Shown: positions 19,439 to 29,974, counted from the stretch's first letter. The stretch is 64,000 nucleotides of DNA from Microbacteriaceae bacterium (GCA_025463565.1 JAODAT010000041.1:1-64000), one strand, 5' to 3'. Notes: a model not told the origin generated them from the sequence alone. Made by a program: numbers and translations.

Positions 19439-20764
19439 CTACAGCTCACGCACCAGGCGCGTGTAAAAGTCGACGCCACGCAGGAATGTCGAGACGTGCA
19501 TCCGCTCGTTCATCGCGTGCAGCGTGCCGCGCTCCTCTTTCGACATCTCGAACGGTGAAAACCGGTAAACGTCGTCGCTGATCCGCGCGAAGTGCCGGGA
19601 GTCGCTCGCCGCGAGCATCACATACGGGGTCACGATCGTGCCGGGGTAGCTCGCAACGATGGCGGCGGACAGCCGTTGCCAGGCAAGGCCGGTAGTGGGC
19701 GACACGGGAGACGGCTCGTTCGGCTGCAGAACCTCGAGCCGGACGAGCGGATCGTGGATCGCCTTCCGCACGTGCTCGACGGTCGCGGCGACGGTCGACC
19801 CGACGGCCACCCGGATGTTGACGGTCGCAACCGCGCGCTCCGCCAGCGCGTTCGCGGCCTGGCTGCCCTCGAGCATGGTGACGGCCTGCGTGGTGCGCAC
19901 CATCGCGCGCGTCTCGTCGCTCAGCCGCCCGAACAGCACGAGGAGCAACGGCCGGGTGAACCCGACGTGGGTGAAGATCCAGCGCAACGGACCCGTCGCG
20001 TGAGCGCCGAGCGTGCGGATCATCTCGAGGTTCACCGGGGTGAACGTCGACCGGAACGGTGTCGAGTTGAGCCGAGTGATCGCTCGTGCGAGTCGCGCCG
20101 TCGCGGAGAGTTTCGGGGGAGTCGAGGCGTGGCCGCCGTCCTGGTCGACGGTGAGGGTCAGGGTCAGTATGCCCTTCTCGCTCACCCCGACGACGGCGAT
20201 CGGGTCGGTGACGCCAGGGAAGATTCCCTCGACAACTGCACCGCCCTCGTCGAGAACGAACCCGGGATGGATGCCGCGGCTCTCCAGCAGGTCGACGATG
20301 GCGGACGCGCCCGAGCCGAGGGTTTCCTCATCGTGTCCGAAACTCAGGTACAGGTCATGCTCGGGAACCCGGCCGGCGACGACCGCGGCTTCGACCCCCT
20401 CGAGAACCGCGACCAGTGATCCCTTGTCGTCGAGGGTTCCGCGCCCCCAGACCAGCTGTTCATCGCCCTCGCCGACCAGTTCGGCGGCGAACGGCGGGTG
20501 CGTCCAGCCGGCGTTGGTGGCCGAGACGACGTCGTAGTGCGCCATCAGCACGCTCGGCGGCCCGTCCGTGCGTCCTTTCCAGCGGTAGAGCATCGAGTGG
20601 CCGCTCACCATTTCGCGCTCCAGCGCCGCGTGGAGAGCCGGATACAGCTGCGGGAGCTTCGCGACGAACTCGTCGAACGGCTTCCAGTCGGTGTCCGCCG
20701 GGTCGAGGCGGGAAATGGTCGGGATGCCGACCAGGGTCCTGAGGTGTTCGAGCGCACGGTCCAT
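19439..20764 (-). CDS. M20-family metallopeptidase
   Basis: VLMAHYDVV, WGRGTLDDKGSLVA, LSFGHDEE, ASDSRHF. Confidence 0.9.
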   Translation of the reverse strand: MDRALEHLRTLVGIPTISRLDPADTDWKPFDEFVAKLPQLYPALHAALEREMVSGHSMLYRWKGRTDGPPSVLMAHYDVVSATNAGWTHPPFAAELVGEGDEQLVWGRGTLDDKGSLVAVLEGVEAAVVAGRVPEHDLYLSFGHDEETLGSGASAIVDLLESRGIHPGFVLDEGGAVVEGIFPGVTDPIAVVGVSEKGILTLTLTVDQDGGHASTPPKLSATARLARAITRLNSTPFRSTFTPVNLEMIRTLGAHATGPLRWIFTHVGFTRPLLLVLFGRLSDETRAMVRTTQAVTMLEGSQAANALAERAVATVNIRVAVGSTVAATVEHVRKAIHDPLVRLEVLQPNEPSPVSPTTGLAWQRLSAAIVASYPGTIVTPYVMLAASDSRHFARISDDVYRFSPFEMSKEERGTLHAMNERMHVSTFLRGVDFYTRLVREL

Positions 20765-20803
20765 GCACTCATTGTCCCCGACCAGGTCGGGCAGAATGGT
20801 CCC

Positions 20804-21157
20804 ATGGCCCAGTACCCGACTCCGAAATATCGTCGCACCGCATTCGCTCCCGCGATCCTCGGGGCGATCGTGCTGCTCGCGGGACTCGCCCTGCTCGACA
20901 ACCCGGGTGGTTACCTGTTCATCCGCTTCGGAGTCGCGATCCTCGCCTTGATCGTCGTGGTGTTCGCCTGGCAGGCGAAGCACTGGTGGTGGCTGCTTCC
21001 GCTCGCCGCGATCGCCGTCGCCTGGAATCCCATCTATCCGCCGAAGTTCTCCGGGCAGTGGTGGGTGGCCGCGCAGTTCGTCGCGGCACTCGTCTTCATC
21101 GCCGCTGGCATCCTCATCCGCATTCGCAACCCAGAGGATCGCAACAAGCGAAGCTGA
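20804..21157 (+). CDS. Small multi-TM membrane protein
   Basis: Hydrophobic 117-aa ORF, Trp-rich core (WQAKHWWWLLPL), ATG at 20804. Confidence 0.75.
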   Translation: MAQYPTPKYRRTAFAPAILGAIVLLAGLALLDNPGGYLFIRFGVAILALIVVVFAWQAKHWWWLLPLAAIAVAWNPIYPPKFSGQWWVAAQFVAALVFIAAGILIRIRNPEDRNKRS

Positions 21158-21173
21158 GCGTACTGTTCCGGCC

Positions 21174-22673
21174 ATGACCTCCCTCTGGCTGGACCGTTCC
21201 ACCCCCGTGCCGACGGATGAGTTCGAACCGGACTCGCGCTGGGACATCGCAGTGGTCGGCGCCGGGTTGACCGGGCTCGTCACCGGCCTCCTTTTCGCCC
21301 GGGCCGGCATGCGGGTGGTGATCCTCGAGGCGCGCCGGGTCGGCGCTGTCGCGACCGGCAACACCACAGCGAAGCTGAGCCTTCTGCAGGGCAGTCACCT
21401 GTCGAGCATCCTTCGTCACACCGCACGATCCACAGCGCGGGCGTATGTCGAGGCTAACCGCGAGGGCATGGAGTGGCTGCTTCGCTACTGCGAGGAGCAC
21501 GGCGTCGCCGTGCAGCGGCAGGATGCATACAGCTTTGCCTCCACGGTCAACGACCTGCAACGGGTCGACGAGGAGTACAGGGCGGCCGCCTCGCTCGGGC
21601 TCGACGTGAGCATCACGACAGCGCTCGACGTTCCCTTTCCTGTCGCCGCCGCCGTGCGCCTGCCCAACCAGGCGCAGTTCGACCCCATGGACGTGCTCAG
21701 CGTTCTCGCTGCGGACTTCCGCGCCCACGGCGGCACCCTCGTCGAGGGCATTCGCGCGACCGGCATTCGCACCGCTGGAGTGAGCACCGTCGGGGTGGGT
21801 ACCGTGTCGTCGGCCCGGGTGCGAACCGACCAGGGCTTCGCCTGGGCCGATCGGGTGGTGCTCGCCACGGGCACGCCGTTCCTCGACCGCGGCCTTTATT
21901 TCGCCAAGACCGAAGCCCGGCGCTCATACGCCCTGGCGTTCCGGGTGCCCGGCGAGGTACCGGACGGGATGTACCTCTCGGTGGGGAGTCCGACCCGATC
22001 GGTGCGCTGGACCCCGGTAGACGGTGAACGGCGGCTGCTCGTCGGCGGGGACGGGCATCCGGTCGGCCGAACGGTGCCGTCGAGTCACGTCGACGCGTTG
22101 CTGGAGTGGACGGCCGAGTACTTTCCCGGTGCCGAACTCACCCATTCTTGGTCGGCCCAGGACTACAGCTCGGCGAGCGGGATCCCGTTCGTCGGCTGGA
22201 TGCCGCGCTCGCGAAAGCGCGTCTACTTCGCCACCGCCTACGGCAAGTGGGGGATGACGAACGCGGTGTCGAGCGCGCTCACACTCGCCGCGGACATCCT
22301 CGGCGGCAACCTGCCCTGGGCGGTGAAGTTGCACCGCCGCATCACCACTCTTGCCGATGCTGGCACCTTCCTCGGGGCGAACGCCGCCGTCGGCGTGGCA
22401 GCGGTCGCCGGCTGGGCCGGTGCCTGGTTGCAATCGGCGCCGTCAGCACCGCCGATGGAGGGCCAGGGTGTGGTGACGCACGACGGACTGCGGCCGATCG
22501 GCATCGCGACCGTCGACGGCACGACCTGTTCCGTTTCGGCGATCTGCCCGCACCTCTTCGGCGTGGTGAGCTGGAACGACGCCGAGCGAACCTGGGACTG
22601 TCCGCTGCACGGTTCGCGGTTCAGCGCGACGGGCGAGCGTCTCGAGGGACCCACCGTGCGCGATCTTTCGTAG
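21174..22673 (+). CDS. FAD-dependent oxidoreductase with C-terminal Rieske [2Fe-2S] domain
   Basis: DAO-type WDIAVVGAGLTGLVTGLLFARAG; Rieske ligands CPHLFGVVSW and CPLHGSRF. Confidence 0.9.
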   Translation: MTSLWLDRSTPVPTDEFEPDSRWDIAVVGAGLTGLVTGLLFARAGMRVVILEARRVGAVATGNTTAKLSLLQGSHLSSILRHTARSTARAYVEANREGMEWLLRYCEEHGVAVQRQDAYSFASTVNDLQRVDEEYRAAASLGLDVSITTALDVPFPVAAAVRLPNQAQFDPMDVLSVLAADFRAHGGTLVEGIRATGIRTAGVSTVGVGTVSSARVRTDQGFAWADRVVLATGTPFLDRGLYFAKTEARRSYALAFRVPGEVPDGMYLSVGSPTRSVRWTPVDGERRLLVGGDGHPVGRTVPSSHVDALLEWTAEYFPGAELTHSWSAQDYSSASGIPFVGWMPRSRKRVYFATAYGKWGMTNAVSSALTLAADILGGNLPWAVKLHRRITTLADAGTFLGANAAVGVAAVAGWAGAWLQSAPSAPPMEGQGVVTHDGLRPIGIATVDGTTCSVSAICPHLFGVVSWNDAERTWDCPLHGSRFSATGERLEGPTVRDLS

Positions 22674-22785
22674 CACCGCCTTTCATTGCGGGTGCATAGG
22701 CAGCTGGCAGTCATCTCCCAGCGTCAACCGGGGAGTCGCATAGTGTGCCGCCCGATCCTGCTGTCTGACACAAAGGAGAACTCAC

Positions 22786-23154
22786 ATGTCAAACACACTC
22801 ATAGAACAGCCGGTGGTCGGCGAGCCGGTCATCGCTGACCCGGCCGTCGCCCCGGCTTCGGCACGCGGTTTCGGCAAAGGCGCCATCGTGGGAGTCATCG
22901 TCGGAGCTGTCATCGTGATCGCCGCGGCATTCGGCGGCGGTTTTCTCGTCGGCTCCGGTGCGAACGCCGGATCGCTGGGATCGTCCGGCACGACCCAGCA
23001 GGGTCCCGGCGGCGCCGGTGGCGGCACCAGGAACGGACCAGGCGGTCCGGGCTCACAGAACGGCGGCACCCAGAACGGCCAGCAGGGTGGCCCTCCCGGT
23101 ACGAACGGCAACGGCAACGGCAGGAATGGCTCAACTAACAACCAGAACGGCTGA
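22786..23154 (+). CDS. Single-TM protein with Gly/Asn/Gln-rich C-terminal tail
   Basis: GAIVGVIVGAVIVIAAAFGGGFLVG then low-complexity NGGTQNGQQGG tail; preceded by AAAGGAG. Confidence 0.75.
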   Translation: MSNTLIEQPVVGEPVIADPAVAPASARGFGKGAIVGVIVGAVIVIAAAFGGGFLVGSGANAGSLGSSGTTQQGPGGAGGGTRNGPGGPGSQNGGTQNGQQGGPPGTNGNGNGRNGSTNNQNG

Positions 23155-23197
23155 TCCGAGCGGCGCACAGCCGCACCGGGTACAATGGTCTAACTCC

Positions 23198-23230
23198 AAG
23201 GCGGGCTCCGAGGTTATCGGGGCTCGCCTT
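23198..23230 (+). promoter_or_regulatory. Stable hairpin in the leader of the Stealth-family gene
   Basis: AAGGCGGGCTCCG-AGGTTAT-CGGGGCTCGCCTT: 13-bp stem with two G-U pairs; no following T-tract. Confidence 0.6.
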
Positions 23231-23309
23231 GCTCGTACACGCGTGTAACCCACGCGCGGGTTCGATCCGCACAGCCAACCCGAGCTGTAAATAACTGAGA
23301 CAGGACAGA

Positions 23310-24884
23310 ATGACGGATGTCGTCCAACCGGTTCGCGACGCCGGTGTCGCACCCATCCGTCGGCGCCTTCGAGACGACGTCATCCTCGATCACGGCCGCC
23401 TGAGCCTGGTCAACGCCGCGCTCACCCCGGCGGATGCGACTGTCGCCGACCTGCTGTTCCTGAGGTCGGCTCTCGACGCCGCGGGTATCGACGTGCTGCT
23501 GGTGCGCGGCCAGGACGAACGACCCGTGCTCGTGGTGGACCGCAAGCTCCGAAAAGAAGTGCAGGGCGTTCTTGCCGCCGCCTGTGCGGACGAGCCGTTC
23601 TATTCGCGACGTGCGGACGGCGTTCGAACCCACGCGACGCTCGTCGCCGACGGTCATTTCACCGACCGGGCAACCGGAGCCATCCTGCTCTTTCGCCCCC
23701 GGGTCACCGCGGTCGGCGGTCTGCGTTACGCCGCGGCCGGTGCGGTGCGCCTGGAGTTCTGGCGCTTCGGGGTCGACTCCATCTCGGCCCCCTCACCCAA
23801 CTCGCTCACCCGGCCGCGCGTTCCTCGCGCCGAGTTCGTCACCGAGCGCATCGAGCGCTTCGGTGAGCAGTGGACCACGATCGAGGGCATGTTCCTTCCC
23901 CGCGCCGATGACATTCGATTCGATATCGACATGGTGTTCTCCTGGGTGGACGGCTCGTCGATCGAGTGGCAGCGTGCCCGTGCGCGCCGCATGAAGAGCT
24001 ACGTGGTGGGGGAGGGCGACGATTCGCAGGCCCGATTCCGCCAGCTGGACGAACTCAAGTACGCGCTCCGCTCGGTTTACCTGTTCGCCCCGTGGATCCG
24101 GAATGTCTACATTGTCACGGACTCGCCGCGCCCCGAATGGCTGGACGAACATCCGCGCGTGCAGCTCGTACCGAGCACCGAGTTCTTCGCGGACCCGTCC
24201 GTGCTGCCGACACACAATTCGCATGCCGTCGAGAGCCAGCTGGCGAATATCCCCGGAATCGCGGAGCACTTCCTGTACTCGAACGACGACATGTTCTTCG
24301 CCCGGCCGGTGTCGCCGCAGGCGTTCTTCTCGGCGGGCGGTGTCACCCGCTTCATCGAGGCGACCACGCGAATCGGCCTCGGTGAGAACAATCCTGAGCG
24401 CAGCGGTTTCGAGAACGCTGCCCGTGTCAATCGCGCGCTGCTCGAAGAGCGTTTCGGGGTCGTGATCACGCGACACCTCGAGCACACCCCGGTGCCGCTG
24501 GTGAAATCGGTGATGCGAGAGCTCGAGGCCGAGTTCCCCGAAGATTTCCGCCGAACGGCGGCCAGCCGGTTCCGCTCGGCAAGCGACATCTCGGTCACCA
24601 ATTCCCTGTACCACTACTACGCACTGCTCACCGGTCGTGCGGTGATCGAGCGGAACGTGAAGGCGCTCTACGTCGACACCACGGCGAAAAGCGGGCTCAC
24701 GGCCATGCGAAAGGTGCTGGGCAAGCGCAACGTCGACCTGCTCTGCCTCAACGACGGCAGTTTTCCCGAGATCTCGGACGAAGAGCGGGCCGAAGCCGTG
24801 AGATCGTTCCTCGACGGCTACTACCCGATCGCGGGCCCGTGGGAGAAGCCGGAGTCCGAGGTCACCCTGGGCCAGCTCGGTTAG
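23310..24884 (+). CDS. Stealth-family glycan phosphotransferase (CR1-CR4)
   Basis: CR1-like DIDMVFSWVDGSS; DELKYALRSVYLFAPWIRNVYIVTD; HNSHAVESQLANIPGIAEHFLYSNDDMFFARPV. Confidence 0.88.
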   Translation: MTDVVQPVRDAGVAPIRRRLRDDVILDHGRLSLVNAALTPADATVADLLFLRSALDAAGIDVLLVRGQDERPVLVVDRKLRKEVQGVLAAACADEPFYSRRADGVRTHATLVADGHFTDRATGAILLFRPRVTAVGGLRYAAAGAVRLEFWRFGVDSISAPSPNSLTRPRVPRAEFVTERIERFGEQWTTIEGMFLPRADDIRFDIDMVFSWVDGSSIEWQRARARRMKSYVVGEGDDSQARFRQLDELKYALRSVYLFAPWIRNVYIVTDSPRPEWLDEHPRVQLVPSTEFFADPSVLPTHNSHAVESQLANIPGIAEHFLYSNDDMFFARPVSPQAFFSAGGVTRFIEATTRIGLGENNPERSGFENAARVNRALLEERFGVVITRHLEHTPVPLVKSVMRELEAEFPEDFRRTAASRFRSASDISVTNSLYHYYALLTGRAVIERNVKALYVDTTAKSGLTAMRKVLGKRNVDLLCLNDGSFPEISDEERAEAVRSFLDGYYPIAGPWEKPESEVTLGQLG

Positions 24885-24942
24885 CCAAGCCGAAGTCAGC
24901 TCGACCTGCGCGAGTCGGGCTACATCCAGCAGTGATGAAAAA

Positions 24943-25929
24943 TCAGAACAGCTCGGCAAGCTCCAGCGGCCGGGTGTCGAGGTCTTCATCGATCGGGGCC
25001 GGAAGGGTACGACTCGGCCGAACCGTGACGCCCTTATCGGCCAGCATCGACGCCGTCTGTTCTGCACTGGTGTACGACAGGGGCGCGTAGTCGCCGAGCG
25101 GCACGACCGAGTGGAGCACGGATTCCTCGTAGACGTGCACGAGATTGAACGACTGTGCGCCGTCGCGAGCGAGTGTGCCGCGGCTGCCGTCGGCTCCGGC
25201 CCGCACGTTCAGATCCTGTGTGTAGCAGGTGGCCGAGGCGACCGAGACCGGGATGCCGGCGAAGGTGGATGCCGTCGAGTAGTGCAGGTGACCGGCGATG
25301 ATGCTGCGGATGTCTGAACCCCGCACGACCTCGGCCAGCGCCTCCTGGTTTCGCAGTTCCACCAGGATCGCGAGGTCCTGCACGCTCGGCACCGGCGGGT
25401 GGTGCATGGCGAGAATCGTGCCGTGGGGCGCCTGGTATGCGAGTTCTTCCGCGAGCCAGTCGAGCTGGGCATCCGTTACCAGGCCGTGGTGCGCGCCGGG
25501 CACTGTGGAGTCGAGAGCGATGATGCGCAGGCCGTTCACGTCGTAGACCCGATCGACGGGTGCACTCGACGGGTACTGCCCGAGCAGGGTGGACCGGAAC
25601 GCACCGCGGTCGTCGTGGTTGCCCATCACCCAGATCACCTGGGCCCCGAGCCGCTTGGCCGCCGGTTCGACGATGGATCGCAGCGTGTCGTACGCCTTCG
25701 GGTCGCCGACGTCGGCGAGGTCTCCGGTGAAGACGAGCGCCTCGGGGCGCGCGCCGGACGCTTCGAGCCCCTCGAACAGCCGGCGCAGGTGCGCCTCGCT
25801 GTCGACGGATCCGTAGAGGCCGGCGTCACCTTCGACGAGGTGGGTGTCGCTCAGGTGGACGATGAAGTGATCCGGCCGGGGAAACTGGGCTTCGTAGCGC
25901 TCGGTTCGCAGGGGCACGCTGTCGGGCAT
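24943..25929 (-). CDS. Calcineurin-like metallophosphoesterase (cyclic nucleotide PDE-like)
   Basis: [46 protein letters not shown]. Confidence 0.9.
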   Translation of the reverse strand: MPDSVPLRTERYEAQFPRPDHFIVHLSDTHLVEGDAGLYGSVDSEAHLRRLFEGLEASGARPEALVFTGDLADVGDPKAYDTLRSIVEPAAKRLGAQVIWVMGNHDDRGAFRSTLLGQYPSSAPVDRVYDVNGLRIIALDSTVPGAHHGLVTDAQLDWLAEELAYQAPHGTILAMHHPPVPSVQDLAILVELRNQEALAEVVRGSDIRSIIAGHLHYSTASTFAGIPVSVASATCYTQDLNVRAGADGSRGTLARDGAQSFNLVHVYEESVLHSVVPLGDYAPLSYTSAEQTASMLADKGVTVRPSRTLPAPIDEDLDTRPLELAELF

Positions 25930-26215
25930 GAAGTAATCGAACCATGCCTTTCTGGACGGCGGGTAAACGACGGACGGCGATCCGCACCCCCACAACGGGG
26001 GTGGCGGGTGTGCGCGAGTGCTCCGGATAGCGGTAAACTGTGCGGAGAACCCGGTTTTTCCTTTCATCGTCCCGACCTCGTTTCCGAACTTCGTTCACGG
26101 CTACCCAGCCCATGGCTTTCGGTTGCGAGTTGCTCGGGTCAGGAACACCGGACAGTGCACACGGCATTCAACCGCACCACGGGTTACCCGCGGTGCTTTC
26201 GCCAGATGGAGAAGC

Positions 26216-28411
26216 ATGGCTCGGTCCGCCAACGGACAGTCGTCGCCCAATAAGCCGGCGTCGCAGAAGCAGCAGACGCAGCGCAAGCGCTCGTCGGGCG
26301 CGGCACAGCGCGGCGGCACGCAGCGCCGTTCACGCGGTGCAGATGACGTCGGGGTCATTCCCGTGCTCGCTCGCGCCGTTCGCGAGGTCGAGGGCGCGGC
26401 GGAGCGGGGCAAGGTTGGGCCGACCAATCGCACCAAGTTCCAGGTGATCGCACTACTCATGCGTGAGGAGCGCGCCAAGGCCAAGAGCGACCCGGCACTC
26501 AGTGATGCCGAGCGCGCGGAGACCCTTAAACGCCTCGACGGCGTTGCGACCATTCTCGCCAAGACCGCGGCCCGCGACACCTCCCTTATCCAACTCCTCG
26601 CCGAGGAGACGGCCGTGACGGATGCCGCACGCAAACTTCGAAGAGACATGCTGATCGCCGCGGGTGTCGAACTGTCACCGGATGAACTCATCATCGTCAG
26701 GGAGCCCGTTGCCGTCGCCCCCGCTGCCGAGAAGCAGGTGGTGCCGCAGTCGGTGATCGCCCGTCAACTCTCGAACCCCTTCCTCGCACCCGATTTCAGC
26801 CAGGTTCCGAAGTCCCAGCCGGTGTCACGGCGCCTCGCCAACTGGGAGCTTCTCGATCCGCTGTTCCGCGCCTTCGAGTACGGCTCCGGCGGCCAGGTCG
26901 CCAGCATGGACCTTCCGGAACCCTCGGCGGTCGACCGCAGGGTTCCCGATGGGCTCGAGCTGTTCGAGCACCAGGCCGAGTTCGTCGCCAGTGCGCGCGA
27001 CGGTCACCGCAGCTACCTGCTTGCCGACGAGCCCGGCCTCGGTAAGACGGCGCAGGCGCTGCTCGCGGCCGAAATCACCCACTCGTACCCGCTTCTCGTG
27101 GTCGTGCCGAACGTCGTCAAAATGAACTGGGCGCGGGAGGTGGAGCGCTGGACCCCCAGCCGCACCTCCACGGTCATCCACGGCTCGGGGGAGAGCCTCG
27201 ATGCCTTCGCCGACGTTGTCATCGTCAACTACGACGTGCTCGATCGCCACATCGGCTGGCTCCGAACTCTCGGGTTCAAGGGCATGGTGGTCGACGAGGC
27301 CCACTTCATTAAGAACAGGGAGTCGCAGCGCTCCAAGCATGTTCTCTCGCTCGCCCAGAGCGTCCTGGCCCGCAGCCCGCGCGCGCTGATGATCGCGCTC
27401 ACCGGAACTCCCCTCATCAACACCATCGAAGACTTCCGTGCGATCTGGCAGTTCCTCGGCTGGATCGACGGTGACAAACCGACCGCCGAGCTGATGGAGC
27501 GTCTCGAGGAGAACGGCCTCACCCCGGCCGATTTCGGCTTCTTCGCCGAGGCGAGGCAGACCGTGATCGACATGGGCATCGTGCGACGCAAGAAGATCGA
27601 TGTCGCGTCGAACCTTCCCTCGAAGCGCATCGCCGATCTGCCCGTCGAACTCGACGACGACCTGGGGCGCAGCATTCGCGAGGCCGAAGCCGCGCTGTCT
27701 GCCCGCCTGCTGGAGCGCTACAACCGTGCAGTATCCCTGTCGAAGACCGAGCACGAGCGCGGCGACCTCATCCGTATGGTGGCGCACGCCGAACTCGACG
27801 AATCGAAAGCCGCGAAGACCGGCGAGAACGTGTTCACCATGGTTCGCAAGATCGGCCAGGCGAAAGCGATACTTGCGGCCGACTACACCGCGCAGCTCGC
27901 CCGCTCGGTGGGCAAGGTGGTGTTCTTCGCCAAGCACATCGACGTGATGGATGCCGCCGAGGAGACCCTGGCCAAGCGCGGCCTGAAGACGGTGTCGATC
28001 CGCGGCGACCAGACGGCCGCCTTCCGGCAGGCCCAGGTCGATGCGTTCAACAACGACCCCGAGGTCTCCGTCGTGGTCGCCTCTCTCACCGCGGCGGGGG
28101 TCGGCATCAACCTGCAGGCCGCATCCAACGTCGTGCTCGCCGAACTCAGCTGGACGAGCGCCGAGCAGACGCAGGCAATCGACCGGGTGCACCGGATCGG
28201 CCAGGAGGAGCCGGTGACCGCGTGGCGCATCATCGCGTCGCAGACCATCGACGCCAAGATCGCCGAGCTCATCGACTCCAAGGCCGGTCTCGCCGCGCGG
28301 GCACTCGACGGGGACGACTCGGAGGTCGCCGCGGAGTCGAGCGTGCAGCTCGAAGCGCTCGTGCACCTGCTCGGTGCTGCTTTGGATGCGCAGGAGGCGC
28401 TGGACGCTTAG
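26216..28411 (+). CDS. SNF2-type DEAD/DEAH helicase
   Basis: ADEPGLGKTAQALLA, VVDEAHFIKN, LTGTPLINT, GINLQAASNVVLAE, QAIDRVHRIGQ. Confidence 0.92.
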   Translation: MARSANGQSSPNKPASQKQQTQRKRSSGAAQRGGTQRRSRGADDVGVIPVLARAVREVEGAAERGKVGPTNRTKFQVIALLMREERAKAKSDPALSDAERAETLKRLDGVATILAKTAARDTSLIQLLAEETAVTDAARKLRRDMLIAAGVELSPDELIIVREPVAVAPAAEKQVVPQSVIARQLSNPFLAPDFSQVPKSQPVSRRLANWELLDPLFRAFEYGSGGQVASMDLPEPSAVDRRVPDGLELFEHQAEFVASARDGHRSYLLADEPGLGKTAQALLAAEITHSYPLLVVVPNVVKMNWAREVERWTPSRTSTVIHGSGESLDAFADVVIVNYDVLDRHIGWLRTLGFKGMVVDEAHFIKNRESQRSKHVLSLAQSVLARSPRALMIALTGTPLINTIEDFRAIWQFLGWIDGDKPTAELMERLEENGLTPADFGFFAEARQTVIDMGIVRRKKIDVASNLPSKRIADLPVELDDDLGRSIREAEAALSARLLERYNRAVSLSKTEHERGDLIRMVAHAELDESKAAKTGENVFTMVRKIGQAKAILAADYTAQLARSVGKVVFFAKHIDVMDAAEETLAKRGLKTVSIRGDQTAAFRQAQVDAFNNDPEVSVVVASLTAAGVGINLQAASNVVLAELSWTSAEQTQAIDRVHRIGQEEPVTAWRIIASQTIDAKIAELIDSKAGLAARALDGDDSEVAAESSVQLEALVHLLGAALDAQEALDA

Positions 28412-29814
28412 GAGCTGAGCAGCCGGTCGATCGCATCCACCGGGATGGAGAGCCAGTCCGGACGATTCCGGACCTCGTAGACGGCCTCATAGAGCGCCTT
28501 GTCGACTTCGAACGCGTCGAGAAGCGCACGATGCTCGAGAAGCTGCAGCCCACTGCCGTCGTCGTAGCCGGCGAGGAACGCCTGCCGGGCTGCTGACGCC
28601 CACGCTTTCGCACCCCGCCCGGGGTTCGACAGCGCGATCGAACCGGCGACATAGTCGAATGACCTGAGCATGCCGGCGACATCGCGCAGCGGGGAGTCGG
28701 GGGCCGAGCGATCCTTCATCGCACGAAGCGGTTCGCCCTCGAAGTCGAGCACCACCCAGCCGCGGTCCGGCACAGCGATCACCTGGCCGAGGTGGAAGTC
28801 GCCGTGCACGCGCTGGAGAGGCGGCCAGTGGGTCGCCTGGGCCGTCGTGTACACCTCGGTGAGCCGCTCGCGGTGGCGCTCCAGTTGCGGCACCTCCAGC
28901 ACGGCGGTCTCGAACCGCGCCCTCATGCCTGCGACGACGGACGCGATGTCGGCCGGGGTGGTCGCGCGCGAGGGGAGAGCGGATGCCAGCGCCGCGTGCA
29001 TCTCTGCTGTGGCCTCCCCGAGCTGCCGCGCCATGTCGCCGAAGTCCTCGTCGGCGGCGGCTGCTACCAGCGCGACCCGCCAGGCATCCTCGACGCCCGG
29101 CAGGAACTCCTGGGCGAATGCGAGGTGCCCGGTCGCCATTCCGTCCGGCTCGCCGCCGATGTCTGGCCAGCGGCCGGTCAGGTGCCCGATGCTTCGCGGC
29201 ACCACTCGGGAGCCGGCGGCGCCGAGCGCGCCGGTGAGCACCACATCCGGGTTCTCGCCGTGGTGAAGGGTGCGGAAGATCTTGCAGATGACCGGGGTCG
29301 CGGGCGTGCCGTCTGCCGCGGAGGTCTCCAGGATGATGGAGGTATTCGACTGCTCGCCGCTCAGCACCCGGCTTGACACGACGTGCAGGACTTCATCGGT
29401 GTCCGAGTGCCCGAATGCGGCGATCCGTCCGGCCTGGTCGAAGCCGGACTGATTGGGTGGTACCCCCACGTCGGAGCGGGCGGCGCCCTCGTCAAGCATG
29501 AGCCGTAGCAGAGCGGCCGCGAAGGCGGGGTCGTGCGGACCGTCGTAGATCCAGAGCCCATCGACGACGCCCAGAAGAACATGCTCGGCGTTCTTCAGCG
29601 GCTGGTCGCGTTCCGTGAGCGGCACCTGGTAGAGCGCACCGGGATCGGAGCGATCGCGCACGAGATGCACTCGGCAGACGACGCCGGCCGGGGCAAGTGG
29701 TCCGCCGCCGATCACGAAGGATCCAACCACCTCGAGCCGCGAGGCGCGGAGCTTGCCGGCGAACCAGCGCTGCGCTGTCATCCAGGGCGCAAGCAGGGCC
29801 GTCAGGTCGTCCAA
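28408..29814 (-). CDS. Maltokinase-like protein
   Basis: N-terminal QRWFAGKLRASRLEVV, kinase core RVHGDFHLGQVI and WVVLDFEGEP; TTG start at 29814 after GGAGG. Confidence 0.82.
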   Translation of the reverse strand: MDDLTALLAPWMTAQRWFAGKLRASRLEVVGSFVIGGGPLAPAGVVCRVHLVRDRSDPGALYQVPLTERDQPLKNAEHVLLGVVDGLWIYDGPHDPAFAAALLRLMLDEGAARSDVGVPPNQSGFDQAGRIAAFGHSDTDEVLHVVSSRVLSGEQSNTSIILETSAADGTPATPVICKIFRTLHHGENPDVVLTGALGAAGSRVVPRSIGHLTGRWPDIGGEPDGMATGHLAFAQEFLPGVEDAWRVALVAAAADEDFGDMARQLGEATAEMHAALASALPSRATTPADIASVVAGMRARFETAVLEVPQLERHRERLTEVYTTAQATHWPPLQRVHGDFHLGQVIAVPDRGWVVLDFEGEPLRAMKDRSAPDSPLRDVAGMLRSFDYVAGSIALSNPGRGAKAWASAARQAFLAGYDDGSGLQLLEHRALLDAFEVDKALYEAVYEVRNRPDWLSIPVDAIDRLLSS

Positions 29815-29928
29815 CGGTCCTCCTCGCGCGGTGCCCGACTGTGAAGCTCGGTAGTCGTCACGATACGCGCACCCGCCAAGGGCTCCGCTCGGTACGTCCT
29901 CCAAAGTGCGGACCCCCTGTCGGGGGTT

Positions 29929-29973
29929 ACCCGTACTGGGGACTATGGGGGCGACGCGCGGCTCCGTTACAGT
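29929..29973 (+). promoter_or_regulatory. Box ACCC-GTACT-GGGG, 26 nt, TACAGT
   Basis: Same motif as at 33108, 53233 and 61403; a second box ACCCCC-TGTC-GGGGGT lies at 29912-29927. Confidence 0.5.
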
Positions 29974-29974
29974 T

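Noticed and set aside
22786-23154. Gly/Asn-rich tail as a bacteriocin or RiPP precursor
   Set aside because: N-terminal TM protein with low-complexity tail; no maturation or immunity genes nearby.
23231-23285. tRNA-like segment (GCGGGTTCGATCCGC)
   Set aside because: Only a T-arm-like loop; no acceptor stem, anticodon arm or D-arm in register. Treated as part of the structured leader.
25985-26039. ACCCCCACAACGGGGGT upstream of the SNF2 helicase as another ACCC-N5-GGGG box
   Set aside because: Spacing to the better -10 (TAAACT) is about 33 nt rather than 24-26; not counted as a member of the motif set.
26018-26215. Upstream extension of the SNF2 helicase ORF to 26018
   Set aside because: The 66 extra residues are non-conserved-looking; ATG at 26216 follows GATGGAGAAGC with a better SD, and the region looks like a 5' UTR with a hairpin (26175-26195).
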